DNA of 10,491 bases from Hyphomicrobiales bacterium (GCA_027067085.1 JAMOMM010000288.1:1-10491), one strand, 5' to 3'. Counted from the first letter of the stretch, positions 1-6,657 are shown. Numbers and translations: made by a program. Notes: generated by a model from the letters alone, not told the origin.

Positions 1-1
1 C

Positions 2-181
2 AAAGCAGGCTCATCAGCAATGGTGCTCATGCTCTTTGGATTTGCTCAGGTTGGATTAGGCATCGCTACGTTGTTGGCCCATGTGCCAATTTCACTAGGG
101 CTTGCCCATCAGGCAGGGGCCTTGCTGCTACTCACCGCAGCCATTTGGCACCTACATGATGTTTGCGTTTGTGGTGACTAA
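2..181 (+). CDS. ctaA: Heme A synthase (COX15/CtaA), C-terminal fragment
   Basis: This is the last 59 codons of a gene that begins before the window. Heme A synthase is an inner-membrane protein that oxidises the C8 methyl of heme O to a formyl group, giving heme A for cytochrome c oxidase. The visible part has two hydrophobic segments (roughly residues 6-27 and 38-53 of the fragment) separated by a short loop. The second begins with an AHQAGA motif; its His matches the last conserved heme-ligand His of the COX15 family, and the following HLH is also typical. The reading frame runs from base 2 and ends at TAA 179-181 with a short tail containing two Cys. A +1 frame continues past this point, but it does not look like COX15. 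The assignment rests on about one sixth of the protein, so COX15 versus the related CtaA subtype cannot be separated. Confidence 0.82.
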   Translation, partial: KAGSSAMVLMLFGFAQVGLGIATLLAHVPISLGLAHQAGALLLLTAAIWHLHDVCVCGD

Positions 182-228
182 ATCAAGGCATCAGTTAAAC
201 GCCTTCGCCGTATTATGCTTTTTCCCTC

Positions 229-251
229 ATCATCGGTTTTATACCGATGAT
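229..251. terminator. Perfect 9-bp hairpin just downstream of ctaA
   Basis: ATCATCGGT (229-237) and ACCGATGAT (243-251) are perfect inverted repeats with loop TTTAT. It lies 48 bases after the ctaA stop. A T-rich stretch precedes it and no U-tract follows it on either strand, so it is not a textbook intrinsic terminator. It may act as a 3' stabilising hairpin or a weak bidirectional stop. Confidence 0.4.
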
Positions 252-260
252 CTATCTAGA

Positions 261-303
261 GCGTTTCATGTTTTGTTTGAATCACAAACACTGCATGAAA
301 CGC
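261..303. repeat. Interrupted palindrome of rhizobial dispersed-repeat type
   Basis: The arms GCGTTTCATG (261-270) and CATGAAACGC (294-303) pair perfectly. After a 3-base mismatch, TGTTTG (274-279) pairs with CAAACA (285-290), leaving the loop AATCA. The palindrome follows TCTAGA at 255-260. A TCTAGAGC start, a GAATC near the apex and a complementary GC end are features I recall from abundant palindromic repeats in Hyphomicrobiales intergenic DNA. The pairing is directly visible; family membership is inference. Confidence 0.55.
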
Positions 304-326
304 AAGATTATCAATACCCTAAGCTG

Positions 327-357
327 GTCGGTCTGGTTCAATTTAAACCAGACCGAC
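327..357. terminator. Perfect 12-bp hairpin between convergent ctaA and metY
   Basis: GTCGGTCTGGTT (327-338) and AACCAGACCGAC (346-357) are exact inverted complements with the 7-base loop CAATTTA. This is the strongest stem between the convergent ctaA and metY genes and could stop transcription from either side. Neither strand shows a U-tract after the stem, so factor-independent termination is uncertain. Processing or 3'-end protection is an alternative. Confidence 0.45.
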
Positions 358-391
358 TCTATCGGCCAGACTCAGTGAGCCTCGGTGCCAT

Positions 392-420
392 GGATTATCG
401 GGACAGGCCCGATAATGAGG
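392..420. repeat. Short palindromic repeat, copy A
   Basis: ATTATCGGG (394-402) pairs perfectly with CCCGATAAT (408-416) around the loop ACAGG, inside a 29-base unit that begins GGAT and ends TGAGG. The arrangement GGAT-N-CGGG-5-base loop-CCCG-N-ATGA matches a repeat I know to be common in rhizobial genomes, and it recurs twice at the right end of this window (10339-10367 and 10410-10440). It lies 20 bases beyond the metY stop, so it may also sit in the metY 3' UTR. Confidence 0.6.
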
Positions 421-439
421 AGAGTGGTGGCATTGATGT

Positions 440-1717
440 TCAGCCAATCGCTTGGTCTAAGTCGGCGATAATATCGTCAACATTTTCAATACCAATTGAA
501 AGACGTACCAATTCTGGCCCAGCACCTGCAATGGTTTGTTGCTCAGGTGTAAGTTGGCTGTGAGTGGTCGATGCAGGGTGAATGATAAGCGAGCGCGTAT
601 CACCAACATTGGCCAAATGGCTCAATAAGTTGACACCAGACACCACTTTCACACCAGCTTCATAGCCACCTTTAAGGCCAAAGGTGAACACGGCGCCAGG
701 GCCGCGCGGGGTGTACTTTTGCGCCAAGTCATAATGAGGGCTGCTCTTGAGGCCCGCATAATTGACATATTCAACCTTGTCATTGGCTTCTAGCCATTCT
801 GCCACTTTTTGGGCGTTTGAAACATGGCGCTCCATCCGTAATGAAAGCGTTTCCATGCCTGTCAGAATGTTAAACGCATTGGTGGGGGAAATCGCTGGGC
901 CAAGATCGCGCAAACCAAGTACGCGGCAGGTAATTGCAAAAGCGATATTACCAAATGTCTCATACATTTTGATGCCGTTGTAAGACGCATTCGGTTCGGA
1001 AAGCATTGGGTATTTACCATCCTTACCCCAGTCAAAATTACCACCATCAACCACAATGCCGCCCATGGAATTTCCATGTCCTGCGATAAATTTGGTCAAT
1101 GAATGAACGATGATATTTGCCCCATGTTCAAACGGTTTACACAACCAAGGTGTTGCAAGGGTGTTGTCAACAATCAGCGGAATGCCAGCTTTTTTGGCAA
1201 TCTCAGAAATGGCAGCAATGTCTGTGACACGCCCACCAGGGTTCGCAATTGATTCAACAAAAATAGCTTTGGTTTTGTCAGTCACTGCTGCTGCAATCGT
1301 TGCAACCTCGTCAGCATCTGCCCAAACAACGTTCCAGCCAAATGACTTGAAGGAGTGATTAAACTGGTTGATCGAACCACCATAAAGTTGGCGCGTCGCG
1401 ATAAATTCATCACCGGGATTGAGGAGGGCATGGAAAACCAGCAATTGTGCGGCGTGGCCAGATGCTGTCGCAAGGGCCGCTGTGCCACCTTCAAGGGCCG
1501 CAACTTTAGATTCAAGCACCGCTTGCGTTGGGTTCATAATGCGGGTGTAAATATTGCCAAAGGAGCGAAGGGCAAACAAGTCGGCTGCGTGGTCGGTATC
1601 ATCAAACACAAATGCGGTGGTTTGGTAAATCGGTGTGGAACGTGCGCCCGTTGCTGGGTCTGGTTGCGCACCTGCATGAATGGCCAGTGTGTCAAAGCCA
1701 TAATCTTGTTCGCTCAT
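440..1717 (-). CDS. metY: O-acetylhomoserine sulfhydrylase (aminocarboxypropyltransferase)
   Basis: A PLP enzyme of the Cys/Met metabolism family that makes homocysteine from O-acetylhomoserine and sulfide (direct sulfhydrylation) in methionine synthesis. The 425-residue length fits MetY rather than the shorter cystathionine enzymes. Visible motifs: YTRIMNPT (57-64) for PLP and substrate phosphate contacts, an AALEGG segment (73-78), VDNT with the pyridine-binding Asp184, SLTKF with the Schiff-base Lys209 followed by GHGNSMGG, and GDTRSLIIHPASTTH (372-386) with the carboxylate-binding Arg375. The ATG at 1717 has an excellent GGAGG ribosome site at 1727-1723. The gene lies 79 bases after the CoA-binding protein gene and is probably the last of a four-gene leftward block. 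I see no SAM-II riboswitch signature in that gap, although such riboswitches precede this gene in some relatives. The related succinylhomoserine enzyme (MetZ) is the main alternative. Confidence 0.93.
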   Translation of the reverse strand: MSEQDYGFDTLAIHAGAQPDPATGARSTPIYQTTAFVFDDTDHAADLFALRSFGNIYTRIMNPTQAVLESKVAALEGGTAALATASGHAAQLLVFHALLNPGDEFIATRQLYGGSINQFNHSFKSFGWNVVWADADEVATIAAAVTDKTKAIFVESIANPGGRVTDIAAISEIAKKAGIPLIVDNTLATPWLCKPFEHGANIIVHSLTKFIAGHGNSMGGIVVDGGNFDWGKDGKYPMLSEPNASYNGIKMYETFGNIAFAITCRVLGLRDLGPAISPTNAFNILTGMETLSLRMERHVSNAQKVAEWLEANDKVEYVNYAGLKSSPHYDLAQKYTPRGPGAVFTFGLKGGYEAGVKVVSGVNLLSHLANVGDTRSLIIHPASTTHSQLTPEQQTIAGAGPELVRLSIGIENVDDIIADLDQAIG

Positions 1718-1796
1718 AATATCCTCCAGTTTTTTTGTTTTGTAAAAAATCTTAATGTTCGTTTAAAAGAACAGACGGCAAAAAGCAATAAAAAAC

Positions 1797-2327
1797 TTAC
1801 TTTTTTGGCGCGAGTCCAAGGCTCTGCATTTTGCCAGATTGATGTAGTGTTTGTTTCTTTGATGAAATCACACCCGTAGAACCGCCAACCCAAGCCCATT
1901 CGCCAGACAGCTTTCCATATTCTATTTTAGGGCAGCGATCCATCACCACTTGTAAGCCTGCAGCCTCAGCTTTTTGGGCCGCTTCATCGTTGCGAACCGA
2001 TAATTGCATCCAAATCACTTTAGGCAGGGGGCTAAGCGTAAGCGCTTCATCGGTAATGCTGCCTGCAGCCTCGGAGTTGCGAAAAATATCGACCATATCA
2101 ATGGGCTCTGGCACATCGCTGAGCGATGCATAAACAGTTTGCCCGAGCAGCTCTTGCCCCGCCAACCCAGGATTGATCGGAATAATTCTATATCCCTTAT
2201 CAAGCAGGTATTTCATCACGAAGTATGACGGGCGCACTTTCTTGGCTGACGCGCCGACCAGTGCAATGGTTTTTACCGATTGCAAAATTCCAGAAATATA
2301 GTCGTTGGTATACGTAAAGTGATCCAT
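1797..2327 (-). CDS. CoA-binding (Rossmann-fold) protein, YccU-like
   Basis: A 176-residue protein of the CoA_binding_2 family, the stand-alone form of the CoA-binding domain of succinyl-CoA synthetase alpha subunits. The nucleotide-binding Rossmann start is at residues 20-54: TIALVGAS, then a helix containing RPSYFVMKYL, then GYRIIPINPG. DMVDIFR (77-83) and the Cys-containing MDRCPKIEYGKL (129-140) are family landmarks. It has no catalytic His loop or ATP-grasp partner, so a ligand-binding or regulatory role is more likely than catalysis; the true function of this family is unsettled. The C-terminal tail of about 35 residues after position 140 is longer than in E. coli YccU. The ATG at 2327 has only a weak purine-rich upstream region, and the gene lies 29 bases after the crotonase gene, suggesting translation from a shared transcript. 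Confidence 0.85.
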   Translation of the reverse strand: MDHFTYTNDYISGILQSVKTIALVGASAKKVRPSYFVMKYLLDKGYRIIPINPGLAGQELLGQTVYASLSDVPEPIDMVDIFRNSEAAGSITDEALTLSPLPKVIWMQLSVRNDEAAQKAEAAGLQVVMDRCPKIEYGKLSGEWAWVGGSTGVISSKKQTLHQSGKMQSLGLAPKK

Positions 2328-2356
2328 AACGTTTTTGTTCTTGTTTCCCGTTTAAT

Positions 2357-3154
2357 CTAATCCCAATTGGGTTGGCGTTTTTCGATGAATGCGCAAATGC
2401 CTTCTTTGGCATCATCCATCATCATATTTTCAGTGATAATTTTTGAGGTGTGTTCGTAAGCATCGACAAGCGGCATTTCTAGCTGCGCATAAAAAGCTTG
2501 TTTGCCCAACGCCAAAACTTTGGCAGGTTTTGCCGCCACGGCTTGCGCCATTGTTAAAACAGCATCGCTCAAGTCATCGGCACTAACCACTCTATTGATA
2601 ATTTCGGCGCTCAGTGCTTCTTGCGCACTCATAAGAGCGCCCGTTGTTAGCAATTCCATCGCCCGTTTACGTCCAGCATTGCGCGAGAGAGACACCATTG
2701 GCGTTGAACAAAACAAACCCGAGCTAATACCGTTCACGCCAAAGCGGGCATTTTCGCTGGCGATAGCCATGTCGCAAGCTGCCACCATTTGACAGCCCGC
2801 AGCCGTTGCGATGCCATCAATTTGGGCAATAAATATTTTAGGGCTTTTTACAATTGCCAGCATGAAGTCTGAACAAACAGCAAATAATTGTTGGTAATAA
2901 GCCCGACCTTCATCGTCATCTTGGCGGTGGACGGTCATTTCTTTAAGGTCGTGGCCCGCACAAAACCCTGGTCCATTTGCATCAATCACAACGGCGCGGA
3001 CGCTATCAATGGCGTTCACGTCTGTAATTGCCTGCTTGAGGGCAGCTAACATATCTTGCGATAAAGCATTGCGCGCTTGCGGGCGGTTAAGGGTGATGCG
3101 CGCAATACGATTTTTTTTGTCTGCAAATGTGAGCAAGACAATTTCATTGGACAT
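2357..3154 (-). CDS. Crotonase-superfamily protein, ECHDC3-like, lacking the usual catalytic Glu pair
   Basis: A 265-residue crotonase-fold protein that would normally be labelled enoyl-CoA hydratase. Residues 20-30 (ITLNRPQARNA) and 61-72 (GPGFCAGHDLKE) form the CoA-binding and first oxyanion region; 114-128 (GIATAAGCQMVAACD) forms the second. Aligned by eye with rat mitochondrial hydratase, the two catalytic glutamates (E144 and E164) fall on Gln122 and Gly142. The run GLFCSTP (146-152), the ALGKQAFYAQL helix (215-225) and the end EGICAFIEKRQPNW closely resemble mammalian ECHDC3. Standard hydration of 2-enoyl-CoA is therefore doubtful, though acyl-CoA binding is likely. An AAGG ribosome site lies 10 bases before the ATG at 3154. 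The gene lies 27 bases after the upstream secreted-protein gene and 29 bases before the CoA-binding protein gene, consistent with one operon. Confidence 0.88.
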   Translation of the reverse strand: MSNEIVLLTFADKKNRIARITLNRPQARNALSQDMLAALKQAITDVNAIDSVRAVVIDANGPGFCAGHDLKEMTVHRQDDDEGRAYYQQLFAVCSDFMLAIVKSPKIFIAQIDGIATAAGCQMVAACDMAIASENARFGVNGISSGLFCSTPMVSLSRNAGRKRAMELLTTGALMSAQEALSAEIINRVVSADDLSDAVLTMAQAVAAKPAKVLALGKQAFYAQLEMPLVDAYEHTSKIITENMMMDDAKEGICAFIEKRQPNWD

Positions 3155-3181
3155 TTATTTCAAACCTTACATTTCAAAGGG

Positions 3182-3892
3182 CTATTCAAAAACATTTAAT
3201 ACCTCCAGTTTTTTACTGTATTCTGGGAGTTCGTTTAGCTCGCGCAAAACTTTGATATTATCCTTTGACGGGATTAGAGCATTTAAGCTGGCAATAATCC
3301 TAAGTTTCTTGTCATCGGTAAGTTTTGTGCTTTCTTTAACCGCTGCAATCTGGGCCTTAATATCGCTTTTCTGATCTTCATGTAAGGCGCTATAAGCAAA
3401 GCTAACGTTCATAATCGCCGTATTCCATTCAACAATATCTTTAAAGCCATTGCCTTGGACTTCTTTCTGCAATTGCTTTCCTGCATCGGTTTTGTCAACG
3501 AACTCTTTAAGGGTAGGGTAGTCATTTAACCCTTTGTCGTCATATTTGCTGCCAACCTGCAAAAATGTGTCGATGGCTCGTTTGGCAATATCTAAGGTTA
3601 GCTCGATTTGCTCAAGGGCCGGAATGTCCTCGACGTTAAATTCGTCAGTTTGCGCTGGTGGTTCTACACCTTCGGGGGGATTACTCGGTCGTTGCTCAAG
3701 TTTTGGTATCCCACCATTTTCAAACAGGTTACCTGGTGTGGAATTGTTGTTTTTAGGAGACGCGGGCAATTTGGAGCTGGGGGGTGAAATTCGCGATTGA
3801 TCCTTTACTGCTGCAAAGGTTTGCGGCATTTCAATCAAAAGCAATGCTATAATCGCGGTAAATAACACCGCAGCCAATAAAATTTTATGCAT
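3182..3892 (-). CDS. Secreted proline-rich/helical protein of unknown function
   Basis: I do not recognise this gene. From the ATG at 3892 it encodes 236 residues. Residues 1-28 form a signal peptide (MHK, a hydrophobic stretch 4-20, and a likely cut after TFA or TFAA), so the product should be periplasmic or secreted; there is no lipobox. Residues 33-84 are rich in Pro, Ser and Asn and are probably a disordered linker. Residues 90-236 are charged and mostly helical, with a GF-x4-EW motif (149-156) that I associate, weakly, with other small secreted alphaproteobacterial proteins. A GTG two codons upstream (3898) is an alternative start, but AGGA lies 9 bases before the ATG and only 3 before the GTG, which favours the ATG. 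It is the first gene of the leftward block and divergent from the thioesterase gene, so a promoter should lie in 3893-3972; I see only weak -10-like hexamers there. Confidence 0.75.
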   Translation of the reverse strand: MHKILLAAVLFTAIIALLLIEMPQTFAAVKDQSRISPPSSKLPASPKNNNSTPGNLFENGGIPKLEQRPSNPPEGVEPPAQTDEFNVEDIPALEQIELTLDIAKRAIDTFLQVGSKYDDKGLNDYPTLKEFVDKTDAGKQLQKEVQGNGFKDIVEWNTAIMNVSFAYSALHEDQKSDIKAQIAAVKESTKLTDDKKLRIIASLNALIPSKDNIKVLRELNELPEYSKKLEVLNVFE

Positions 3893-3972
3893 CCTCACTC
3901 GTCCTAATGTTTAGAATGCCGTAACCGATCATAGAAAATCTTTAACGCTTGGGGAAGAGGAAACAAATTTCA

Positions 3973-4410
3973 ATGTCTCGCAAACAATTACAATGGGATT
4001 CTAAGGAAGTAATGGAATTTCTTGAAAAAGAGTTCCCACAAGCCTTCACCAATGAGCAGAAATATAAAATTCTCACACTCGAAAAAGATCAACTTGTCAT
4101 CAGTATGGTTGCAGGGGAAAACCAATTGAGGCCGGGCGGCACGGTCTCTGGTCCCGCTCAAATGGAATTGGCCGATTTTGCCGTGTACTTTTTGTTACTC
4201 GCTCATCATGGTGACGCGGCCAAGCTATCGGTGACAACAAATCTAACCTGTAGTTTCCTACGAAAGCCAAAGTCTGGACCGATCACGTGCCATGTACAGT
4301 TGATAAAACATGGCCGTACCTTGGCTGTGGCAGATGTTCAAATCCGCTCACAGCAAGATGATATTCTTTCCCATTTGGAACTGACATATTACGTTGGCAA
4401 TGTTGATTAA
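3973..4410 (+). CDS. PaaI-family hotdog-fold thioesterase
   Basis: A 145-residue hotdog-fold protein expected to hydrolyse acyl-CoA or aryl-CoA thioesters in the cytoplasm. The family core is the segment LRPGGTVSGPAQMELAD (52-68): the PGG...SGP loop and the following helix carry the active-site region in 4HBT/PaaI proteins. Strands at 84-97 (LSVTTNLTCSFLRK) and 118-125 complete the typical sheet. The physiological substrate cannot be read from sequence. The frame is open back to a TTG at 3949, but the ATG at 3973 gives the usual family length and follows a GAGGA purine block about 11 bases upstream, so I chose it. The gene is divergent from the secreted-protein gene and convergent with the glycosyltransferase-like gene, with only 6 bases between their stop codons. 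Confidence 0.83.
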   Translation: MSRKQLQWDSKEVMEFLEKEFPQAFTNEQKYKILTLEKDQLVISMVAGENQLRPGGTVSGPAQMELADFAVYFLLLAHHGDAAKLSVTTNLTCSFLRKPKSGPITCHVQLIKHGRTLAVADVQIRSQQDDILSHLELTYYVGNVD

Positions 4411-4423
4411 GCCTGATTAAGCC
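4404..4423. repeat. Tandem 10-bp duplication spanning two convergent stop codons
   Basis: TGATTAAGCC occurs twice in direct succession (4404-4413 and 4414-4423). The first copy contains the thioesterase stop TAA (4408-4410) and the second the stop of the leftward gene (4417-4419). Each unit alone could provide stops for both strands through its TTAA. Confidence 0.8.
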
Positions 4424-5358
4424 GCAACCGCATCAACCCTTGCAACGGCAGCCATAACCTCATCAAGTGGCGGAGTACGTTCCAACACTTCAAACGCATC
4501 GTGACGCACATGATTGAGAGACATTTGCTCTTTGACCATGTCAGGTGTCACAATGCCATTGTCGACGCACTCTTGTAAGAGGGCAAAGAAAAATTGCTCT
4601 TGGCGAATATCAGGATGCTGGCGATATTTACCTAAAAAGGCGTAATCGCCAAAGATTTTGCGCTTTAACCTGTTAACTGGCCCAGAAAGTGGAATGCCTG
4701 GTTTTTTGTCGCGTGGCACAAAGTCTGCTTGCAAACCCGTTTTCCAAGGCTGTGTGCGGCGCAGCGTTGTGTGCAGCATTTTGGTATCTTTGGTTAGGCG
4801 GTCAAGGTCATTCCAAACTTCATCCATAACGCCAATGGTGTTGGGGTCTTCTAATTTAAGTCCGATCCATTCGCCATAGTCACGCTTGTTTTCAAACATT
4901 TCATTGAACTGTTCTTCAACTTTCCAATGTTTGAGTTTGGCGTTATCCATCATCATAACGCTGGAGGCCATGTAACCAGCCGCACCCTTTTTACCGCGAA
5001 GAGGGCGTGCTAAAATAGCTTTTCCACCCATATCCATCTGCAAAAGATCCCAAACATCGCCAACAGCAAAAATATCAGGGTCAATCTCAATCGAGCGACC
5101 TTCATATCCCATTTGCTCTGGTGGCATGAAACGGGTGAGGGTGAAGGACTGCAAATCATTGTTGCGCCAAACCCGTTGATGGCCCTCGCGCAAATAGGAT
5201 TGGCCTTCGCGTGCAAGGAAATAATCAAAATCCTTATGATGCAAAACTTTTACATCAAACTTGTCTGCATTGGCAGAATTGCGTTTAAGCGCGTATTCGG
5301 CAACAATAGCGCCAAGTATTTGCTTGTGGTTTGTCTGGATGAATACGCAAGGTTTCAA
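4417..5358 (-). CDS. Conserved alphaproteobacterial protein, probable GT8-like glycosyltransferase (TTG start)
   Basis: This resembles a conserved protein family of rhizobial-type bacteria with a GT-A glycosyltransferase appearance. From the chosen TTG at 5358 it has 313 residues beginning MKPCVFIQTNHKQ. IEIDPDIFAVGDVWDLL (90-106) resembles the DxD metal/nucleotide-sugar motif of GT8 enzymes, with Asp93 and Asp95 as candidate ligands. WNDLD (182-186) and MLHTTLRRTQPWKTG (194-208) resemble the GT8 C-terminal His...KPW motif. Donor and acceptor are unknown; lipopolysaccharide or another glycan is possible. Start choice: AGGAG at 5371-5367 lies 8 bases before the TTG and the family-like region begins right there. 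The frame also opens upstream at a TTG at 5439, but those 27 extra codons look unlike the family and have no ribosome site. The gene is divergent from rplM and has no signal peptide. Confidence 0.68.
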   Translation of the reverse strand: MKPCVFIQTNHKQILGAIVAEYALKRNSANADKFDVKVLHHKDFDYFLAREGQSYLREGHQRVWRNNDLQSFTLTRFMPPEQMGYEGRSIEIDPDIFAVGDVWDLLQMDMGGKAILARPLRGKKGAAGYMASSVMMMDNAKLKHWKVEEQFNEMFENKRDYGEWIGLKLEDPNTIGVMDEVWNDLDRLTKDTKMLHTTLRRTQPWKTGLQADFVPRDKKPGIPLSGPVNRLKRKIFGDYAFLGKYRQHPDIRQEQFFFALLQECVDNGIVTPDMVKEQMSLNHVRHDAFEVLERTPPLDEVMAAVARVDAVAA

Positions 5359-5521
5359 AATCGCAACTCCTATGTTTAATTTATATGTTGAGATAGTGAA
5401 TTTGCCTAAGTTTGCAAAGAGTGCTTTGATTTGTGTCAATAATACATGTGGTAAAATAATACCGTTTTGATAAAGTGTTGAAATAACACATTTAATTTAA
5501 TGCGGTGTTCAAAATACCCTG

Positions 5522-5550
5522 TTGACCTCTTTGTATAAATAACCTACATA
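5522..5550 (+). promoter_or_regulatory. Predicted promoter of the rplM-rpsI operon
   Basis: A -35 TTGACC (5522-5527) and a -10 TACATA (5545-5550) are separated by 17 bases, close to the sigma-70 consensus. Transcription would start near 5557, giving a leader of about 60 bases before the rplM ATG. That leader holds a small CGAG-ATAA-CTCG hairpin (5558-5569). Whether L13 represses through this leader, as reported in some bacteria, cannot be judged here. The upstream stretch 5359-5521 is AT-rich, has a 5-bp hairpin at 5475-5489, and shows no other gene. Confidence 0.6.
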
Positions 5551-5618
5551 ACCGCATCGAGATAACTCGTTGGCGGGCATCGTCGTGCGCGTCATATTTA
5601 TATGCAGGACATAAACAC

Positions 5619-6083
5619 ATGAAAACCTTCTCTCAGAAACCAGCTGAGGTCGAAAAGAACTGGGTGTTATTTGATGCAAAAGACGTTGTTCTAGGACGTT
5701 TAGCTTCAGAAGTAGCATTTCGTTTGCGCGGCAAACATCTTCCAACATTCACTCCCCACGTTGATTGTGGCGACCATGTCGTAATCATCAATGCGGAGAA
5801 AGTTTTGTTGACCGGTAAAAAACGCCAAAACAAAATTTATTACCGTCACACAAATCACCCAGGTGGCCTTAAACAGTCAATCGCTGGTGAAATTCTTGAC
5901 GGCAAATTTCCAGAACGCGTTTTGGAAAAAGCGATCACTCGTATGATGCCTGGCGGACCTTTGTCACGTGCTCAGTTGAAAAACTTGCGCATTTACGCTG
6001 GTTCTGAACATCCACATGAAGCACAAGCACCTGTTGCGATTGATTTCGCGGCGGCTAATGTCAAAAATACGCTAAGGGATTAA
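5619..6083 (+). CDS. rplM: 50S ribosomal protein L13
   Basis: L13 is an early-assembling large-subunit protein that binds 23S rRNA. The 154-residue length fits the alphaproteobacterial form. The N-terminal half has the typical W-x-L-F-DA-x-x-VVLGRLAS pattern (15-30) and RGKH..TFTPH (37-47). The family signature lies at 108-134: MMPGGPLSRAQLKNL, then RIYAGSEHPHEAQ. An AGGA ribosome site is 9 bases before the ATG. The gene is the first of the operon with rpsI, which starts 5 bases after the rplM stop; the rpsI ribosome site (AAGGGA) lies within the last rplM codons, pointing to coupled translation. Confidence 0.98.
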   Translation: MKTFSQKPAEVEKNWVLFDAKDVVLGRLASEVAFRLRGKHLPTFTPHVDCGDHVVIINAEKVLLTGKKRQNKIYYRHTNHPGGLKQSIAGEILDGKFPERVLEKAITRMMPGGPLSRAQLKNLRIYAGSEHPHEAQAPVAIDFAAANVKNTLRD

Positions 6084-6088
6084 GATCA

Positions 6089-6655
6089 ATGGCTGACGAA
6101 AAAAAATCATTGGAAGACCTCGGCGCTGTTCTTGCTGCGTCTTCAAAAGCAGCTGCAACTGACACGGCTGCACCTGAAACCGCTTCGGTTGATGCGCCAG
6201 AAGGCACACCAGCAGAGGCAACACCTGTTGTTGAAGAAGTTGTTCTTCCTGATCCAAAAATTGATGAGCAAGGCCGTGCATATGCAACTGGTCGCCGTAA
6301 AGATGCGGTTGCTCGTGTTTGGATCAAACCAGGTAATGGCAAAATCACCGTAAACGGTCGTGAATTTGAAAAATACTTCGCACGTCCAGCATTGCGCATG
6401 GTTATTGCTCAACCTTCACAAGCTGCAGAACGTAAAGATGCTTATGACGTTGTTTGTACCGTTAAAGGTGGCGGTCTTTCAGGTCAAGCTGGCGCAGTTC
6501 GCCACGGTATCTCACGCGCGCTCATCAATTTCGAACCAGCACTTCGCCCGGTTTTGAAAAAAGGTGGCTTCCTAACACGTGATGCGCGTGAAGTTGAACG
6601 TAAGAAATACGGTCGTGCAAAAGCGCGTCGTAGCTTCCAGTTCTCAAAACGCTAA
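6089..6655 (+). CDS. rpsI: 30S ribosomal protein S9 with a long acidic N-terminal extension
   Basis: S9 is a small-subunit head protein whose C-terminal tail reaches the P-site tRNA. The conserved core runs from about residue 65 (YATGRRKDAVARVW) to the end. GGGLSGQAGAVRHGISRAL is the family signature and the basic tail KKYGRAKARRSFQFSKR is intact. At 188 residues it is clearly longer than the roughly 130-residue enterobacterial protein and longer than the about 155 residues I recall for rhizobial S9. The extra segment (residues 8-57) is rich in Ala, Thr, Pro and Glu and probably disordered. The start is fixed by the AAGGGA ribosome site and by conservation of MADEKKSLEDLG with relatives. It ends the operon, 19 bases before the strong terminator at 6675. 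Confidence 0.98.
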   Translation: MADEKKSLEDLGAVLAASSKAAATDTAAPETASVDAPEGTPAEATPVVEEVVLPDPKIDEQGRAYATGRRKDAVARVWIKPGNGKITVNGREFEKYFARPALRMVIAQPSQAAERKDAYDVVCTVKGGGLSGQAGAVRHGISRALINFEPALRPVLKKGGFLTRDAREVERKKYGRAKARRSFQFSKR

Positions 6656-6657
6656 TC

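Noticed and set aside
120..220. Possible frameshift in ctaA extending the protein with MFAFVVTKS
   Set aside because: The zero frame keeps the COX15 motifs to HLH and stops soon after, which is normal for this family; the other frame adds nothing recognisable.
102..563. Open frame of 153 codons on the plus strand
   Set aside because: It crosses the ctaA end in another frame, the palindromic spacer and the antisense of the metY 3' end; no family resemblance.
1718..1796. SAM-II riboswitch upstream of metY
   Set aside because: The gap is only 79 AT-rich bases; I find just a weak 5-bp TGTTC/GAACA stem and no pseudoknot-type signature.
5434..5439. Leftward -35 TTGACA before the glycosyltransferase-like gene
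   Set aside because: No acceptable -10 hexamer lies 16-18 bases downstream (TGCAAA region), so it is not called as a promoter.
5602..5622. Six-codon mini-ORF (MQDINT) overlapping the rplM start by ATGA
   Set aside because: No ribosome site of its own and no codon pattern suggesting an attenuator; likely coincidence.
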